Notes: generated by a model from the letters alone, not told the origin. Positions 44,900 through 54,732 are shown, counted from the stretch's first letter. The stretch is DNA of 64,000 nt from CAYUMU01 sp964445985 (GCA_964445985.1 CAYUMU010000016.1:1-64000), one strand, 5' to 3'. Numbers and translations: made by a program.

Positions 44900-45721
44900 A
44901 TGAACGGCGCCGATGAGTTTACGGACTCGCCTGAGAGCATTCAGGCGGCACTTCGCGCGCGTCCCGCGGGGCGGGTGGCCGGCTATCAACGCTGGAGCGA
45001 CTTGCTATTTGTGCATTGGCGGGTGCCGGTGGCGGAAATTGCCGCCAGGCTGCCGCCGGGGCTGGAAGTGGATACGTTTAACGGCGAAGCCTGGCTCGGC
45101 CTGGTGCCGTTTCAAATGAGTGGTGTCCGGCCTTGGTGGTTTCCTTCGTTGCCGGGCATTTCAGCCTTTCCCGAAACCAACCTGCGAACGTATGTGCGGT
45201 GCGGCGGCGAACCGGGAGTGCATTTTTTTTCGCTGGAAGCTTCCAAGGCCCTGGCGGTATGGTTCGCGCGCTGGCGCTGGCACTTGCCGTATTGGCTGGC
45301 TCGAATGGAATTGCTGCGCGACGGAAATCGCAGGACGTATCGCAGCCAACGCGTGAAAACGGCAACAGCCAAGACGGCGATAACGCGGGGCGAAACGGCG
45401 CCAGAAGGCTTTGCCACGACTCCGCCCCCACCCGCGTATTGCCAGATCATCGCCGAATTGGGCGACAAACTTGCGTCGCCTGAGCCCGGCAGTTTGGAGT
45501 TCTTTCTGGTGGAGCGGTACTTGCTGTTCGCCAACAGCCCCGGTGGTTTGCGGCGAGGGCAGGTGCATCATGTTCCCTATCCGGTGCGGCAAGCGCGCCT
45601 GGTGAGCATTGAACAATCGCTCAGCGCCGCGGCCGGATTTGGCACGTTGGGCGAGCCGGACCATGTGCTGTTCAGCCCCGGCGTGCGGGTCGAGGTCTTC
45701 CCGCTCACCACCATTGTCTAA
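44900..45721 (+). CDS. DUF2071 (YqjF-like) family protein
   Basis: 273 aa from ATG 44900; the open frame extends left to 44531 but would overlap the divergent oxidoreductase gene. Family sequence: LLFVHWRVPVAEIAARLPPGLEVDTFNGEAWLGLVPFQM, then a Pro/Trp-rich VRPWWFPSLPGISAFPETNLRTYV and LFANSPGGLRRGQVHHVPYPV. This is the DUF2071 pattern (Bacillus YqjF), thought to have a START/SRPBCC-like barrel. Catalytic role unknown. The ribosome binding site is poor. Confidence 0.85.
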   Translation: MNGADEFTDSPESIQAALRARPAGRVAGYQRWSDLLFVHWRVPVAEIAARLPPGLEVDTFNGEAWLGLVPFQMSGVRPWWFPSLPGISAFPETNLRTYVRCGGEPGVHFFSLEASKALAVWFARWRWHLPYWLARMELLRDGNRRTYRSQRVKTATAKTAITRGETAPEGFATTPPPPAYCQIIAELGDKLASPEPGSLEFFLVERYLLFANSPGGLRRGQVHHVPYPVRQARLVSIEQSLSAAAGFGTLGEPDHVLFSPGVRVEVFPLTTIV

Positions 45722-45895
45722 CATCCCTTGGGTTGGCATCCATCAAGGAGCCCCAACCTGTCGCGGTTGGCGCTGCGCTGGCAGATCATGATAGCGATGT
45801 GCGCGGGAGCGGCCAGCGATGCGATGCCTGCATGACGGCCTCGGTCTGAATTTCACGGCTCATCCGGCCGCTAGCGACGCCGTCGAGAAAACGCC

Positions 45896-45924
45896 TTGAC
45901 TGCGAATGCTAGCAAGGCTATTAG
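45896..45924 (+). promoter_or_regulatory. sigma70-type promoter of the mre operon
   Basis: TTGACT (45896-45901), an exact 17-nt spacer and TATTAG (45919-45924). It lies about 155 nt before mreB and downstream of the DUF2071 stop. Apart from a small CCAACC/GGTTGG hairpin at 45753-45770, the 358-nt spacer holds nothing else. Confidence 0.6.
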
Positions 45925-46079
45925 CGTTCAACCGGTCTTCTTCGCGGCCGCGGTTTGCATTAGGGTGTGTCTCTGCCACAAAGTGCGCGGGGCAGGGTCC
46001 AAACCTTTGCAGGGCCGGCACTCGCAAACATTGGCCAATCATACAGATGCGCGCATGATGCCGCATTGCGGGAGCTGGG

Positions 46080-47126
46080 ATGCTTTCACGTTTTCTCACA
46101 ACCACCGCCGATTTTGCCGTCGATCTTGGCACTGCCAATACGTTGATCGGTTCGCCCGGCCGTGGAGTGTTGCTCAATGAACCCTCGGTAGTCGCGGTGG
46201 AAACCGAGAGCCGGCGCGTGCTATCGGGCCGGTGCGCCGTGGGGCACTTGGCCCGTCAAATGCAAGGTCGCACACCCGAAAGCATTACGGTGGTGCAGCC
46301 ATTGCGGCAGGGCGTGGTGGCCGACTTTGCCGCCTGCGAAGCCATGTTGCGTTACTTCCTGGTGAAGCTGCGCCCGCAAAGATTCAGCAGTCGGCCGCGG
46401 TTGCTGATGGGCGTGCCGGGAGCCATTACGCCGGTGGAGAAGCGAGCGCTGTTCAACAGTGCCTTGCGGGCGGGGGCGGGGCAGGTGCTGCTCGTACCCG
46501 ATGCCAAGGCCGCGGCCATAGGCGCGGGGCTGCCCATTGCCGAGCCGGTGGCCAATTTGATTTGCGATATTGGCAGCGGCACGACCGAAGTGGCCATCAT
46601 CACGCTGGGCGACGTGGCGGCCAGCCAATCGATTCGCGTGGGCGGCGAGTCGATGGATCAAGCGATTATGGACTATCTCCGCCGAAATTACAGCCTGCAG
46701 ATCGGCGCCGGGGCGGCCGAGCAACTCAAGCTCGAGATCGGCAGTGCCTGGGCACTGGACGAAGAACAGACCGCCCTCGTTCGCGGCGTGGACATCGTGG
46801 GCGGAATGCCGCGAAAGGCCACGGTAACCAGCGAAGAAATCCGCGACGCTTTGCTGGAACCTTTGGATCGGATTGTCGAAGCCATTCGCGGCACGGTCGA
46901 TGCGTGCTCCGCGGAGTTGGCCGGCGATCTGGTGGACCAGGGGCTCGTGCTGGCGGGTGGAGGAGCCAGGCTGCAGGGGTTGGATCACTACCTAACCGAA
47001 CGGACGGGCCTGCCGACCCGCGTGGCTCCCAATCCCGACGAAGCGGTGATTACCGGCGTGCTGCGTTGTTTACAGAACTTGCCGCTTTGGCGAAGCAGCC
47101 TGGAGTCGAGCGATGACGAAATCTGA
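46080..47126 (+). CDS. mreB: MreB, actin-like cell-shape protein
   Basis: 348 aa. Actin/HSP70-fold ATPase that directs lateral cell-wall synthesis. Phosphate-1 motif AVDLGTANTLIGS, phosphate-2 motif LICDIGSGTTEVAII, adenosine motif VLAGGGARLQGLDHYL and the conserved central helix EQLKLEIGSAW are all present. First gene of mreB-mreC-mreD-PBP2; it overlaps mreC by 14 nt. It has no N-terminal amphipathic extension beyond MLSRFLTTTA. A promoter lies about 155 nt upstream. Confidence 0.97.
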   Translation: MLSRFLTTTADFAVDLGTANTLIGSPGRGVLLNEPSVVAVETESRRVLSGRCAVGHLARQMQGRTPESITVVQPLRQGVVADFAACEAMLRYFLVKLRPQRFSSRPRLLMGVPGAITPVEKRALFNSALRAGAGQVLLVPDAKAAAIGAGLPIAEPVANLICDIGSGTTEVAIITLGDVAASQSIRVGGESMDQAIMDYLRRNYSLQIGAGAAEQLKLEIGSAWALDEEQTALVRGVDIVGGMPRKATVTSEEIRDALLEPLDRIVEAIRGTVDACSAELAGDLVDQGLVLAGGGARLQGLDHYLTERTGLPTRVAPNPDEAVITGVLRCLQNLPLWRSSLESSDDEI

Positions 47127-48090
47127 GTCGCCTCGCGAGGCTGCCCTCGCCGTGCAAAACTATGTGTTCGCATGTGGGCTGTTGGCGGCGGCCGCGCTGG
47201 CCATGCTGCCCGCCCATGTTTCCGATAAGATTCGAGCCTCGTGGCACACCGGCTTGCGACCCGGTCTCACCATCGCCGGCATGGCTCGCAACTGGACGGG
47301 CGACAACCTGGGTTGGCTGGCCCAGGCAAAACAACAGGCGGAAAGTGCCCAAGGCATGGCCGACGAACTGGCCCTCTTGCGAGAGCAGCGCGCCGAACTG
47401 CAAGCCCGCGTTGCCCTATTGAGCGGCCGATTGCATGCCGTGCAAGACGCATCGCAACGACAAGGCTCGTTGTTGCGTGATGAACTGGTGCCGGCTCGTC
47501 TGCTGGGTTTGCAGTCGCAACACCTCTTGCAGCAACATGGCCTGTTGAGCCTGCAAGCTTCGCAGGGGGTGGCGCCGGGCGATTACGTGGTGGAGAGCGC
47601 CGAGTGCGTGGTGGATGTGGGCGGCCGCGTGGGAGTGGCGCCGGGTATGTTGGTTGCCGCTGGCATGCAGGTTCGAGGAAAGTTGCTGGAAGTGGGCCAT
47701 CAAACTAGCACCTTCTTACCGGTTCGAGCTGCTCGATATCGCGACGTGGTGCGGCTGGGAACCATGCACGAGGGCGAATTGCGGCTGGTGGCCAAAGGTA
47801 TTTTGGAAGGTACGGGCGAACCACTTTGCCAGATCAAAATGGTGGATCTAACCGCGCCCGTGGCCCCGGGCGACTTTGTGTTCACCAGTCTGGAAGACGC
47901 TCCCGGCGAGCAAGCTTTATGGTATGGCAACGTGGTGGACGTTCGTCAAACGCCCGGCCAGCCTCACTGGGAAATCGCGATGCAGCCAGCCACCGACAAC
48001 GGCTTTACCCCCTTGGCCGTGGTGCGGCGTTCGCTTGACGATACTTCATCGGGAGATGACCGGCTGGCGAATTCAGGATTTTCGAACTGA
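47113..48090 (+). CDS. mreC: MreC, rod-shape-determining protein
   Basis: 325 aa. One N-terminal transmembrane helix (YVFACGLLAAAALAMLPAHV), a coiled coil (about 75-115) and two beta-barrel domains in the periplasm, the standard MreC layout. Recognisable parts include VPARLLGLQSQHLL, VAPGDYVVESAECVVDVGGRVG and VDLTAPVAPGDFVFTS. MreC links MreB to the membrane and activates the elongation PBP. It starts inside the end of mreB (14-nt overlap), supporting translational coupling. Sequence is diverged from proteobacterial MreC. Confidence 0.9.
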   Translation: MTKSESPREAALAVQNYVFACGLLAAAALAMLPAHVSDKIRASWHTGLRPGLTIAGMARNWTGDNLGWLAQAKQQAESAQGMADELALLREQRAELQARVALLSGRLHAVQDASQRQGSLLRDELVPARLLGLQSQHLLQQHGLLSLQASQGVAPGDYVVESAECVVDVGGRVGVAPGMLVAAGMQVRGKLLEVGHQTSTFLPVRAARYRDVVRLGTMHEGELRLVAKGILEGTGEPLCQIKMVDLTAPVAPGDFVFTSLEDAPGEQALWYGNVVDVRQTPGQPHWEIAMQPATDNGFTPLAVVRRSLDDTSSGDDRLANSGFSN

Positions 48091-48104
48091 CAATTCTGCA
48101 GGCC

Positions 48105-48668
48105 GTGGAGAACTTTGTTGAACTGAAGTTTGACCGCGGTTTGCCTTGTGGCGTGGTGGCGATGGATTACTTCTTACTGTTTTCGGCGTTGTATTTGCTT
48201 AGCGCGGCCCAGTTGGCATTGGCGCCGGCGCTCGCCCTGGGGCAGGCGACTCCCAATTTTCTGGCGGCCGCCGCGGGCGTTTGGATGCTGGCATTTCGCG
48301 ACGAACGCAGCCTGGTGGCGGCCTCGCTGTGGGGTCTCGCGGCCGATATGGCAAGCGGCGGTCGGCTAGGGCCGGCCATGGCCGTTTATCTACTGATGGC
48401 GTTTGCTTTGCTACGTCTGCGACCGCCTGCTCCCTTGCCGGGTTGGCTGCTCATGGCAGCCGCGTGTCTGGCCGTCATGGTCATCACTTTGGCCGAGACC
48501 GCCGCCCGCGCGGCGTTGAACGGTGCACTGAGCTTAGAGACGCTGTGGCCGTTGTGGTGGGGAACGGGAGTCTATTCGGCAATCATGGCGGGCGGGATCA
48601 TGTTTCTGGTTCGCAGCGCGGTCGCCATCTTTGGAGCCGATGAGCCTGCGCCTTGGGGCGCTGGCTAA
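48105..48668 (+). CDS. mreD: MreD, rod-shape-determining membrane protein
   Basis: 187 aa from a GTG (or 168 aa from ATG 48162, which begins directly in the first helix MDYFLLFSALYLLSAAQLAL). About five membrane helices, including LPGWLLMAAACLAVMVITLAE and IMAGGIMFLVRSAVAIF. The identity rests on membrane topology, size and operon position between mreC and the PBP, as MreD is poorly conserved. Helps assemble the elongasome. Confidence 0.8.
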   Translation: MENFVELKFDRGLPCGVVAMDYFLLFSALYLLSAAQLALAPALALGQATPNFLAAAAGVWMLAFRDERSLVAASLWGLAADMASGGRLGPAMAVYLLMAFALLRLRPPAPLPGWLLMAAACLAVMVITLAETAARAALNGALSLETLWPLWWGTGVYSAIMAGGIMFLVRSAVAIFGADEPAPWGAG

Positions 48669-50902
48669 CCGGCCGTTCTTCCCTCGTGTCTGGTTGGTGC
48701 TCGCGAATCGTGTCGCAAATTACCGCTTCTCATTCCGAAGTTGCTTCCGCGCGGGAGTGGTCCGCGGCCGTTCCTGAGCGGGCTCGGCCAGCGCTGGGAC
48801 TTGGCTTTGCTGGCCGTTCGCGCCTGCTGCTGGCGGTGTTTGCCCTGGCACTCTTGGTGGTGGGCCTGCGATTAGTGCAACTGGAAGCCAGCCTGGGCGA
48901 GGACTATCGCCGCGCGGCCTTAATCCCCGTTGAGACCAGGGAAAACCTGCCGGCCGCGCGAGGGCGAATCTTAGCCCGTGATGGTACGGTGTTGGCATTC
49001 GACAAGCCGACCGCCGCGCTGACCATGCACTACCGCTACTTGCAGTTGCCTCCCGACGAAAGCTGGCTGCGGCGGCAGGCGCGCATGAAGCTTCCTCGCG
49101 GCGAGCGAGGCATTCCAGAAAAGGTACGCGCCGCCGAGGCACGGTTCGAAATAGAACTGGACTCGCTCCACGCGCGCCTTGGTGAACTTTGCCAGGTGTC
49201 GTCCGAAACCTGGGAGGCTCGGCGGCTGCGGATCACCCGCCAGGTGACTTCCATGGCTGCTAGTGTGAACGAACGCCGGCGGCAGAAGTGGGCAGAGCGT
49301 CGCGAGAAGCAGCGACTGCCCGATACGCGTGATTCCTGGTTCGGCAGGGCAATGAACCGTCTGCAAGACCTGCTCGAAGCCGAATCGGCCGGAGAGCCGG
49401 CGCCGATTGTGATTGCCGAAGAACTGGCGTTCCATGTGTTGGCCGACGATTTGCCCCTGGCCGCGGCCGCCGCTATTGAGAGCCGGCCAGATGACTTTCC
49501 CCAGGTACAGGTGATCACGCGTACCCGGCGTTACTATCCTCAGGGAAGTCTGGCGGCACACGTGATCGGTTACCTGGGGTCAGCCGATCATCCGCAGGCC
49601 GACGGTCAAGCAGCGCCGCACGACCCACCGTGGGTGGGAAAGCAAGGTGTTGAGGCTGCCTACGAACCCATGTTGGCTGGTCGGAGCGGATCGGAAACGC
49701 GATATAGCAATCGCAGCGGCGAACTGTTGGGAAGGGCGTTGATTGCCGAGCCGCAACCGGGGGGCGATATTGTGCTGACGCTCGACCCCGCTCTACAACA
49801 CAGCGTCGAAAGCCTGATCGCTAGCGCTGTCGAGCGCAACCGGCAGTTAGCCCGCGATGCCATGGCGGATGCGGCCGGAGGCGCCATCGTGGTGATCGAT
49901 GTGGAGCGGGGTAACCTCCTGGCGGCGGCCTCCGCGCCAAGCTTCGATCCCGGCGCGTTCATGCGGGGCGACTCCGGTGAAATCGACCCGCTCCTGACCG
50001 CGGCCGACCATCCCCTCTTCAATCGCTTTAGCCAGATGGCCCAACCGCCGGGCTCGGTCTTCAAAATGGTCACGGGGGCAGCCGCCATGGAACGCGGCGT
50101 GCTCGAGCCCGAAGAACACTTCTACTGCCAAGGCTTCTTGAACAACGCGGGTGGGCATCGTTGCGCCATTTTCTTGCAGCATGGCGTCGGCCACGGCGAA
50201 CTGGCGCTCGAGGGCGCCCTGGCCGAAAGTTGCAATGTATTCTTCTTCCGGGCGGCCCAGCGCGTTGGCTCCGAGGCCTTAACGCACTGGGCCCATCGAC
50301 TGGGCTACGGACAGGCCACCGGTTGCGACCTGCCCGGTGAAGCCAGCGGCAACGTGCCCAACGCCCGCGCGGCCACCGCGGACCAACCTTGGCGGGAAGG
50401 CGACACGCTGGGCTTTGCCATCGGACAAGGGACCCTCACCGCAACACCCCTGCAGGTGGCCGTGATGACGGCCGCCATTGCGAATGGCGGGATGCTCGTG
50501 AAGCCGCATGTTGTGGCCAGGGTGGGGCTCGCACATCGGCTAGGAAGCGATGAGAACGTGCCCTCCACGCCCGAGGTGGTTGCCGAGCCGATCGAGGGCC
50601 TGCGGACAGAAACGCTGCAAGCCCTGCGAGAAGGCATGGAGCAAGCCGTGCGGCATCCTCGCGGAACGGCTTACGCGGCCTTGGGCCAACTCCCCTTCCC
50701 CGTGGCTGGCAAGACGGGCACCGCCGAGGTGGGTGGGAACGCGGCTTCCCATGCCTGGTTTGCCGGTTACGCGCCCGCCGACCACCCGCAAGTTGCGATC
50801 GTGGTGGTGTTGGAGCATGGCGGCAGTGGCGGCGCTACGGCTTCGCTGATCGCCGCGCGTACGCTCGATCGCATGCAGCGCTTGGGATACTTTCGCCGCT
50901 AG
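48653..50902 (+). CDS. mrdA: penicillin-binding protein 2 (elongation transpeptidase)
   Basis: 749 aa as read from a TTG; a GTG at 48686 or 48710 may be the real start. Class B PBP: TM (LLLAVFALALLVVGLRLVQLE), the N-terminal RGRILARDGTVLA motif, an N-terminal region enlarged by a coiled coil (LRRQARMKLPRGERG onward), then the transpeptidase domain with active-site PPGSVFKMVTG (SxxK), LAESCNVFFF (SxN) and AGKTGTAEVGG (KTG). It crosslinks peptidoglycan during elongation, as the last gene of the mre operon. The presence of an intact set shows that this organism makes a peptidoglycan wall. Confidence 0.94.
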   Translation: MGRWLTGRSSLVSGWCSRIVSQITASHSEVASAREWSAAVPERARPALGLGFAGRSRLLLAVFALALLVVGLRLVQLEASLGEDYRRAALIPVETRENLPAARGRILARDGTVLAFDKPTAALTMHYRYLQLPPDESWLRRQARMKLPRGERGIPEKVRAAEARFEIELDSLHARLGELCQVSSETWEARRLRITRQVTSMAASVNERRRQKWAERREKQRLPDTRDSWFGRAMNRLQDLLEAESAGEPAPIVIAEELAFHVLADDLPLAAAAAIESRPDDFPQVQVITRTRRYYPQGSLAAHVIGYLGSADHPQADGQAAPHDPPWVGKQGVEAAYEPMLAGRSGSETRYSNRSGELLGRALIAEPQPGGDIVLTLDPALQHSVESLIASAVERNRQLARDAMADAAGGAIVVIDVERGNLLAAASAPSFDPGAFMRGDSGEIDPLLTAADHPLFNRFSQMAQPPGSVFKMVTGAAAMERGVLEPEEHFYCQGFLNNAGGHRCAIFLQHGVGHGELALEGALAESCNVFFFRAAQRVGSEALTHWAHRLGYGQATGCDLPGEASGNVPNARAATADQPWREGDTLGFAIGQGTLTATPLQVAVMTAAIANGGMLVKPHVVARVGLAHRLGSDENVPSTPEVVAEPIEGLRTETLQALREGMEQAVRHPRGTAYAALGQLPFPVAGKTGTAEVGGNAASHAWFAGYAPADHPQVAIVVVLEHGGSGGATASLIAARTLDRMQRLGYFRR

Positions 50903-51016
50903 ACGCGATCGGTGCGACAAATCGCCTGTCTGCCAACATTTCCTGGAAGTGGTGAATTGCACGAACGGATGGCCCGTGCTCCGCCCTGGGTGGGCGGTTC
51001 GCCGGTTTGCTTTATT

Positions 51017-51979
51017 TTATTGGCCGCTTGGCTCGGCGGGCATGGGCAGGTGCAAATCCACGCGATTATGCATGGTACAGAGACCGTAACGTCGGCCGTC
51101 AAACACCCACATGCCGCTCGATTTGTCTTCAGCGATAGGGAATAGCGGGTTGCCTGCGAACTTGCTCCAGTGGATCAAGTCGCTGGAAACCGCCACGCCC
51201 GTGCCCCACAGGCGCGGGAGCGTTTCGCTACCCGTGCCATGCAACAAGGCATAGTATTTTCCCTGATATTTGATGACCTGATTGAGCGCGATCATGAGCT
51301 TGTCGTACGGTTGCGGGCCAGGCTTCAGAACGGGCTCGTCTTGCACATTGGTCCAAACCTTGCGGTCTTTGCTGGTGGCGAGCCATACACCTGCGTCGCG
51401 TCGTTCGTAGAACAAATACCACACGCCGTCTTCCACCATGGCAAAGGGTGTTCCAAAGGGTCCGGCGGGAATGGGCTCACCGTTTGCCAGGCGAACATCG
51501 AGGGTGCCTTCGCGCTTCCATTCAACCCCATCGGGCGAAGTCAGCATTTGAGCCTGGTCCCCCTCGCCTTCGGCAAACATGTAGTAAGTTCCCTCATGCT
51601 TGAGGACCATCATGTCTTCCACCCAGTGTGCTTTGTAGATCGGGTTCTTAGGATGCCGCGTCCAATGCTTACAGTCTTGGCTGGTAGCTAGCCCGAGCAT
51701 TTTTTGGCCCTCGCGCGTGCCATCGTAGCCGGTGTACCACATGCGGTACTCACGTCCCTCTCTTATGATCCAGCCCCGCTCGCGGATTCGCGCATCCCAG
51801 TGGCCTTCGCCGGCGGCCTTAAAGACCGGGTTTCCCCAGTAGGAACCGAACTCGACCAGCTCACGCGGCACCTGGTCGGTAATCGCCGAGTCTTTGGCAG
51901 TCGGCGATTGCGCGGCGACAAAAGAAGGAACGATGAAAAGCAACGCTGCTGCCAAACTTCGATGCAAAATTAGCGTCAT
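51017..51979 (-). CDS. glycosidase-like five-bladed beta-propeller protein, secreted
   Basis: 320 aa. Start 51979 gives a signal peptide (SLAAALLFIVPSFVAAQ). Repeated motifs of the GH43/GH32/GH68-type propeller follow: REYRMWYTGYDGTREGQKMLGLATSQDCKHW, GTYYMFAEGEGDQAQMLTSPDGVEW, VWYLFYERRDAGVWLATSKDRKVW and YYALLHGTGS. Catalytic acids of that clan cannot be assigned with confidence. It probably binds or hydrolyses a polysaccharide outside the cell. An ATG at 52054 would extend it into the divergent gene's leader. Confidence 0.8.
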   Translation of the reverse strand: MTLILHRSLAAALLFIVPSFVAAQSPTAKDSAITDQVPRELVEFGSYWGNPVFKAAGEGHWDARIRERGWIIREGREYRMWYTGYDGTREGQKMLGLATSQDCKHWTRHPKNPIYKAHWVEDMMVLKHEGTYYMFAEGEGDQAQMLTSPDGVEWKREGTLDVRLANGEPIPAGPFGTPFAMVEDGVWYLFYERRDAGVWLATSKDRKVWTNVQDEPVLKPGPQPYDKLMIALNQVIKYQGKYYALLHGTGSETLPRLWGTGVAVSSDLIHWSKFAGNPLFPIAEDKSSGMWVFDGRRYGLCTMHNRVDLHLPMPAEPSGQ

Positions 51980-52273
51980 GATCGGCGAATCCGCGGGGGT
52001 TAGGAGGGGGGAGCACAGCGGCGTTTGCGGGCCGGAGGAATGAATGTTGGCCATTATAACCGGAATAATCGCGTAAGGCGTTCCCGCCCTGCGTTCACAA
52101 ATGAATCTTCCCGGCCGACATCGAAGGCCAAAGCGGCGTAGAGTTTCCCTTGAAGTATTACGAAATAGGGAAAGTCTCGGGTCACTCGTCAGGCGATGTT
52201 CTCGCCGACGTGCGGCGGCCCGATCGATCGCTCCCCACCGAATTCCTGGCTGCTAACATCGGCGAACTGTCCC

Positions 52274-53197
52274 ATGCAAAAGGCCCAATTCGATCTCCAC
52301 GATACGGTAGAACGCAGCCACTGGTGGTTTGTGGCGCGGAGAGCCATCGTTCGCTCTATCGTGGAAGAAGTTCTGCCCTCGCGCAGCGGTAAGAAGATCG
52401 TAGATGTGGGCTGCGGCACGGGGGGCAATCTGGCCGACCTGGCCAACGATTACCAATGCCTGGGAATCGATACTTCAGAAGACGCCATTCGTCTGGCGCG
52501 CCAACGGTTCCCTCAAATTCCATTCATTTGCGGCCGGGCGCCGGCCGACTTGGAAGGCGCGGCGGCGACCGCGGATCTCTTCCTGCTGATGGATGTGCTC
52601 GAGCATGTGCCCGACGACTTTCTCATGTTCTCGGAGTTGCTCGCGGCCGCCCGTTCGGGAGCGCAGTTTCTGATCACGGTGCCTGCCGACATGGCTTTGT
52701 GGAGCCCTCACGACGAGGCCTTTGGCCATTACCGGCGGTACGATCGCCAGCGGCTATCGGCTATTTGGAAGGGCCTGCCAGTCCGGGTGCGACTGCTGTC
52801 GCATTTCAATTCGCGGCTGTATCCCATCGTGCGCGCGATCCGCCAGCGCAATCGTCAAAAACACAGCACGGCTGGCGCGGCCGGAACCGATTTCAAACTG
52901 CCATCGCGGTCGATCAATTGGTTGCTGCGAGCGATCTTTCAAGCCGAGCAGAAGCGACTGCTGGGCGTTCTCCACGGACGCGAAGGTTACCGCCGCGGCG
53001 TCAGCTTGCTGGCCCTGGTGCAACGCCAGGTGGGCAAAATTGAGCCGCGCGCGATTCCTGCGGAGTTGGCGGAGCGCGACGTTCAAATGCCTGCAAGTCC
53101 GACGGCGCCTCAGCAGGCCAGCGCTGCCGCGCGCGACGATGCGCTGTTGCCGGTGGGCTCGCAGTCCCCTGGGGTAGAATCTTTCGCGCATCCCTGA
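52274..53197 (+). CDS. class I SAM-dependent methyltransferase
   Basis: 307 aa. The Rossmann SAM-binding motif I is KIVDVGCGTGGNL, motif II/III LLMDVLEHVPDDF and RSGAQFLITVPAD. This resembles UbiE/Coq5-type or TylF-like small-molecule methyltransferases, with a C-terminal helical extension ending in a low-complexity tail. Start 52274 is preferred since homology begins shortly after. It is divergent from the propeller gene across 294 nt. The substrate is unknown. Confidence 0.85.
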   Translation: MQKAQFDLHDTVERSHWWFVARRAIVRSIVEEVLPSRSGKKIVDVGCGTGGNLADLANDYQCLGIDTSEDAIRLARQRFPQIPFICGRAPADLEGAAATADLFLLMDVLEHVPDDFLMFSELLAAARSGAQFLITVPADMALWSPHDEAFGHYRRYDRQRLSAIWKGLPVRVRLLSHFNSRLYPIVRAIRQRNRQKHSTAGAAGTDFKLPSRSINWLLRAIFQAEQKRLLGVLHGREGYRRGVSLLALVQRQVGKIEPRAIPAELAERDVQMPASPTAPQQASAAARDDALLPVGSQSPGVESFAHP

Positions 53198-53210
53198 ACA
53201 GGCGCGAAGC

Positions 53211-54455
53211 CTACCGCTGCGTTTGCTGTCGCCCCGCCATCAATCGATCGCCCAACTCGCGAATTCGCGGGTCTCCATCGATACGGGCGGCCTCGATGAG
53301 TTGCCGGTGGGTCGCCAGATCATTCGTGGTCGCTAGCAGCGATAAGGCCGTGAGACGCACCTCCGCATCGCTGTCGGTGGCTAACCACCATAGCCACGGA
53401 CGCGGGTCGATGGAGGTCAGCCGCGGTACTTGTTCGACCCATAGCCGCCGAACCTCGGGATTCGGGTCGGCCAGACGCCGCGCCAATTCCAAATGCGATG
53501 GCCGGAAGCCGCGACGCTGGAGTTCGAACTCGGCAGCGTCATTCGCCTGCGGATCGCCGTCTCGAAGCATGCTCAGCAGCGAGGCCGTGTTTCGTCGCTT
53601 CAGTTCCACCAGGTCCCAGGTAACCGTGGGCGTGGCGCCCTCGCCCATCCGAGAATTCGCCGCGGCTTCCCTGGCAGAATGACTCGAACGGATCGCCTCC
53701 TGCATCGCCTCGTCGGCTTTCGCTCCTTCTGGATCGGCGGTCTGAACCAGCAGCGTGGGCATCGGAACTTCCACATTGGCAGCGACCAAGTTCTCGCCCG
53801 AGTTGGGCACCTCCGTTGCGGCGGCGCTGACCGAAGTTGGCGGCGACTTTCCTCCAGGCGGATTGCCTGGGAGCGGCGATGGCAGATTCTTCTTGTCCGC
53901 CGCAACGGGTTTGCTTCTTCCCAAATGTCCTGGCTGCCAGCGGCAATTTCGGAAGACTTGTTGGCAATGGGCGGTCAGCTGGAAGCGATCCACGCCCGAG
54001 GGCAGGTTCAATTGCAACAGCCACTCCGCCAAGGCGGCCGATTGTTCCGAAGACCAACCACTGAAATTCGCCGAAGCCAATGCCAACCGCTCTGCCAGAT
54101 AGTTGCAATCGCCAACTTCACTTGGCGATTGCGACCACTGAGCGATGGTACGTTTCAGCCGGGCTAACGCCGCTTCGCGAACTTCCGACCGCGGCGACGC
54201 CAGGCAATCGACCAATGCGGCCAACCCGTCGCGGTTCATTTCTCCCAGGCAAAGGATCAAGCCATCGATTTCGCCGAGCGGCGCCGATTCCAATTGTTCT
54301 CGCCAGTAACTTGCCAACCACGATTTGTGCTGATGGAAAGCCCAGCCAAAAACTGCCAGCATCGATGCCAGAACGATTGCCGGCAGGAGCTTCGATCGCT
54401 TCTTCTTCGGTAAGTGCAACTGGGCCGCGGCGGTTGCCAGGGTGCGCGTTGTCAT
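53211..54455 (-). CDS. membrane-anchored HEAT-repeat protein
   Basis: 414 aa. Start 54455 (ATG). An N-terminal hydrophobic helix (KLLPAIVLASMLAVFGWAF) anchors it to the membrane with the bulk outside. Residues 60-175 are helical. A Ser/Pro-rich linker (VAADKKNLPSPLPGNPP) separates a second helical array with HEAT-like units (FRPSHLELARRLADPNPEVRRLWVEQ, DSDAEVRLTALSLLATTNDLATHRQLIEA). Second HEAT protein of the window; no shared segment with the one at 30201. Scaffold function inferred. Confidence 0.8.
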   Translation of the reverse strand: MTTRTLATAAAQLHLPKKKRSKLLPAIVLASMLAVFGWAFHQHKSWLASYWREQLESAPLGEIDGLILCLGEMNRDGLAALVDCLASPRSEVREAALARLKRTIAQWSQSPSEVGDCNYLAERLALASANFSGWSSEQSAALAEWLLQLNLPSGVDRFQLTAHCQQVFRNCRWQPGHLGRSKPVAADKKNLPSPLPGNPPGGKSPPTSVSAAATEVPNSGENLVAANVEVPMPTLLVQTADPEGAKADEAMQEAIRSSHSAREAAANSRMGEGATPTVTWDLVELKRRNTASLLSMLRDGDPQANDAAEFELQRRGFRPSHLELARRLADPNPEVRRLWVEQVPRLTSIDPRPWLWWLATDSDAEVRLTALSLLATTNDLATHRQLIEAARIDGDPRIRELGDRLMAGRQQTQR

Positions 54456-54699
54456 GCGTCTTTGCTGGCAGTGGGAGGGAAGGTTGGCGACGAAGAGCAC
54501 GCCGCGCAGCACTGCTTTCGCCCTGCTGGCGAAGGGTGCGCGGAGAGGAACTCTAGCTAGCGCGGTGTTCGGCTGCAAGGTCAAGCCGTCGCCAGGGCTT
54601 GCTAGCGGCAATAGCCTGGCATGCCTCGCTGGCAGTCGCTTGAACAGCGGATGCGAGAGTTGGCCGAACATCGATCCCTGGGCGGCAGGGAATGCCTTC

Positions 54700-54732
54700 A
54701 GGCCGAGACACGTGGCTTGCGCGTCTCGGCCT
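54700..54732. promoter_or_regulatory. 10-bp perfect hairpin downstream of the OmpH gene
   Basis: AGGCCGAGAC (54700-54709) with GTCTCGGCCT (54723-54732), a 13-nt loop. It lies 40-70 nt after the stop of the OmpH gene and could end its transcript, but there is no T-run on either strand. The rest of the 316-nt spacer shows nothing. Confidence 0.6.
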
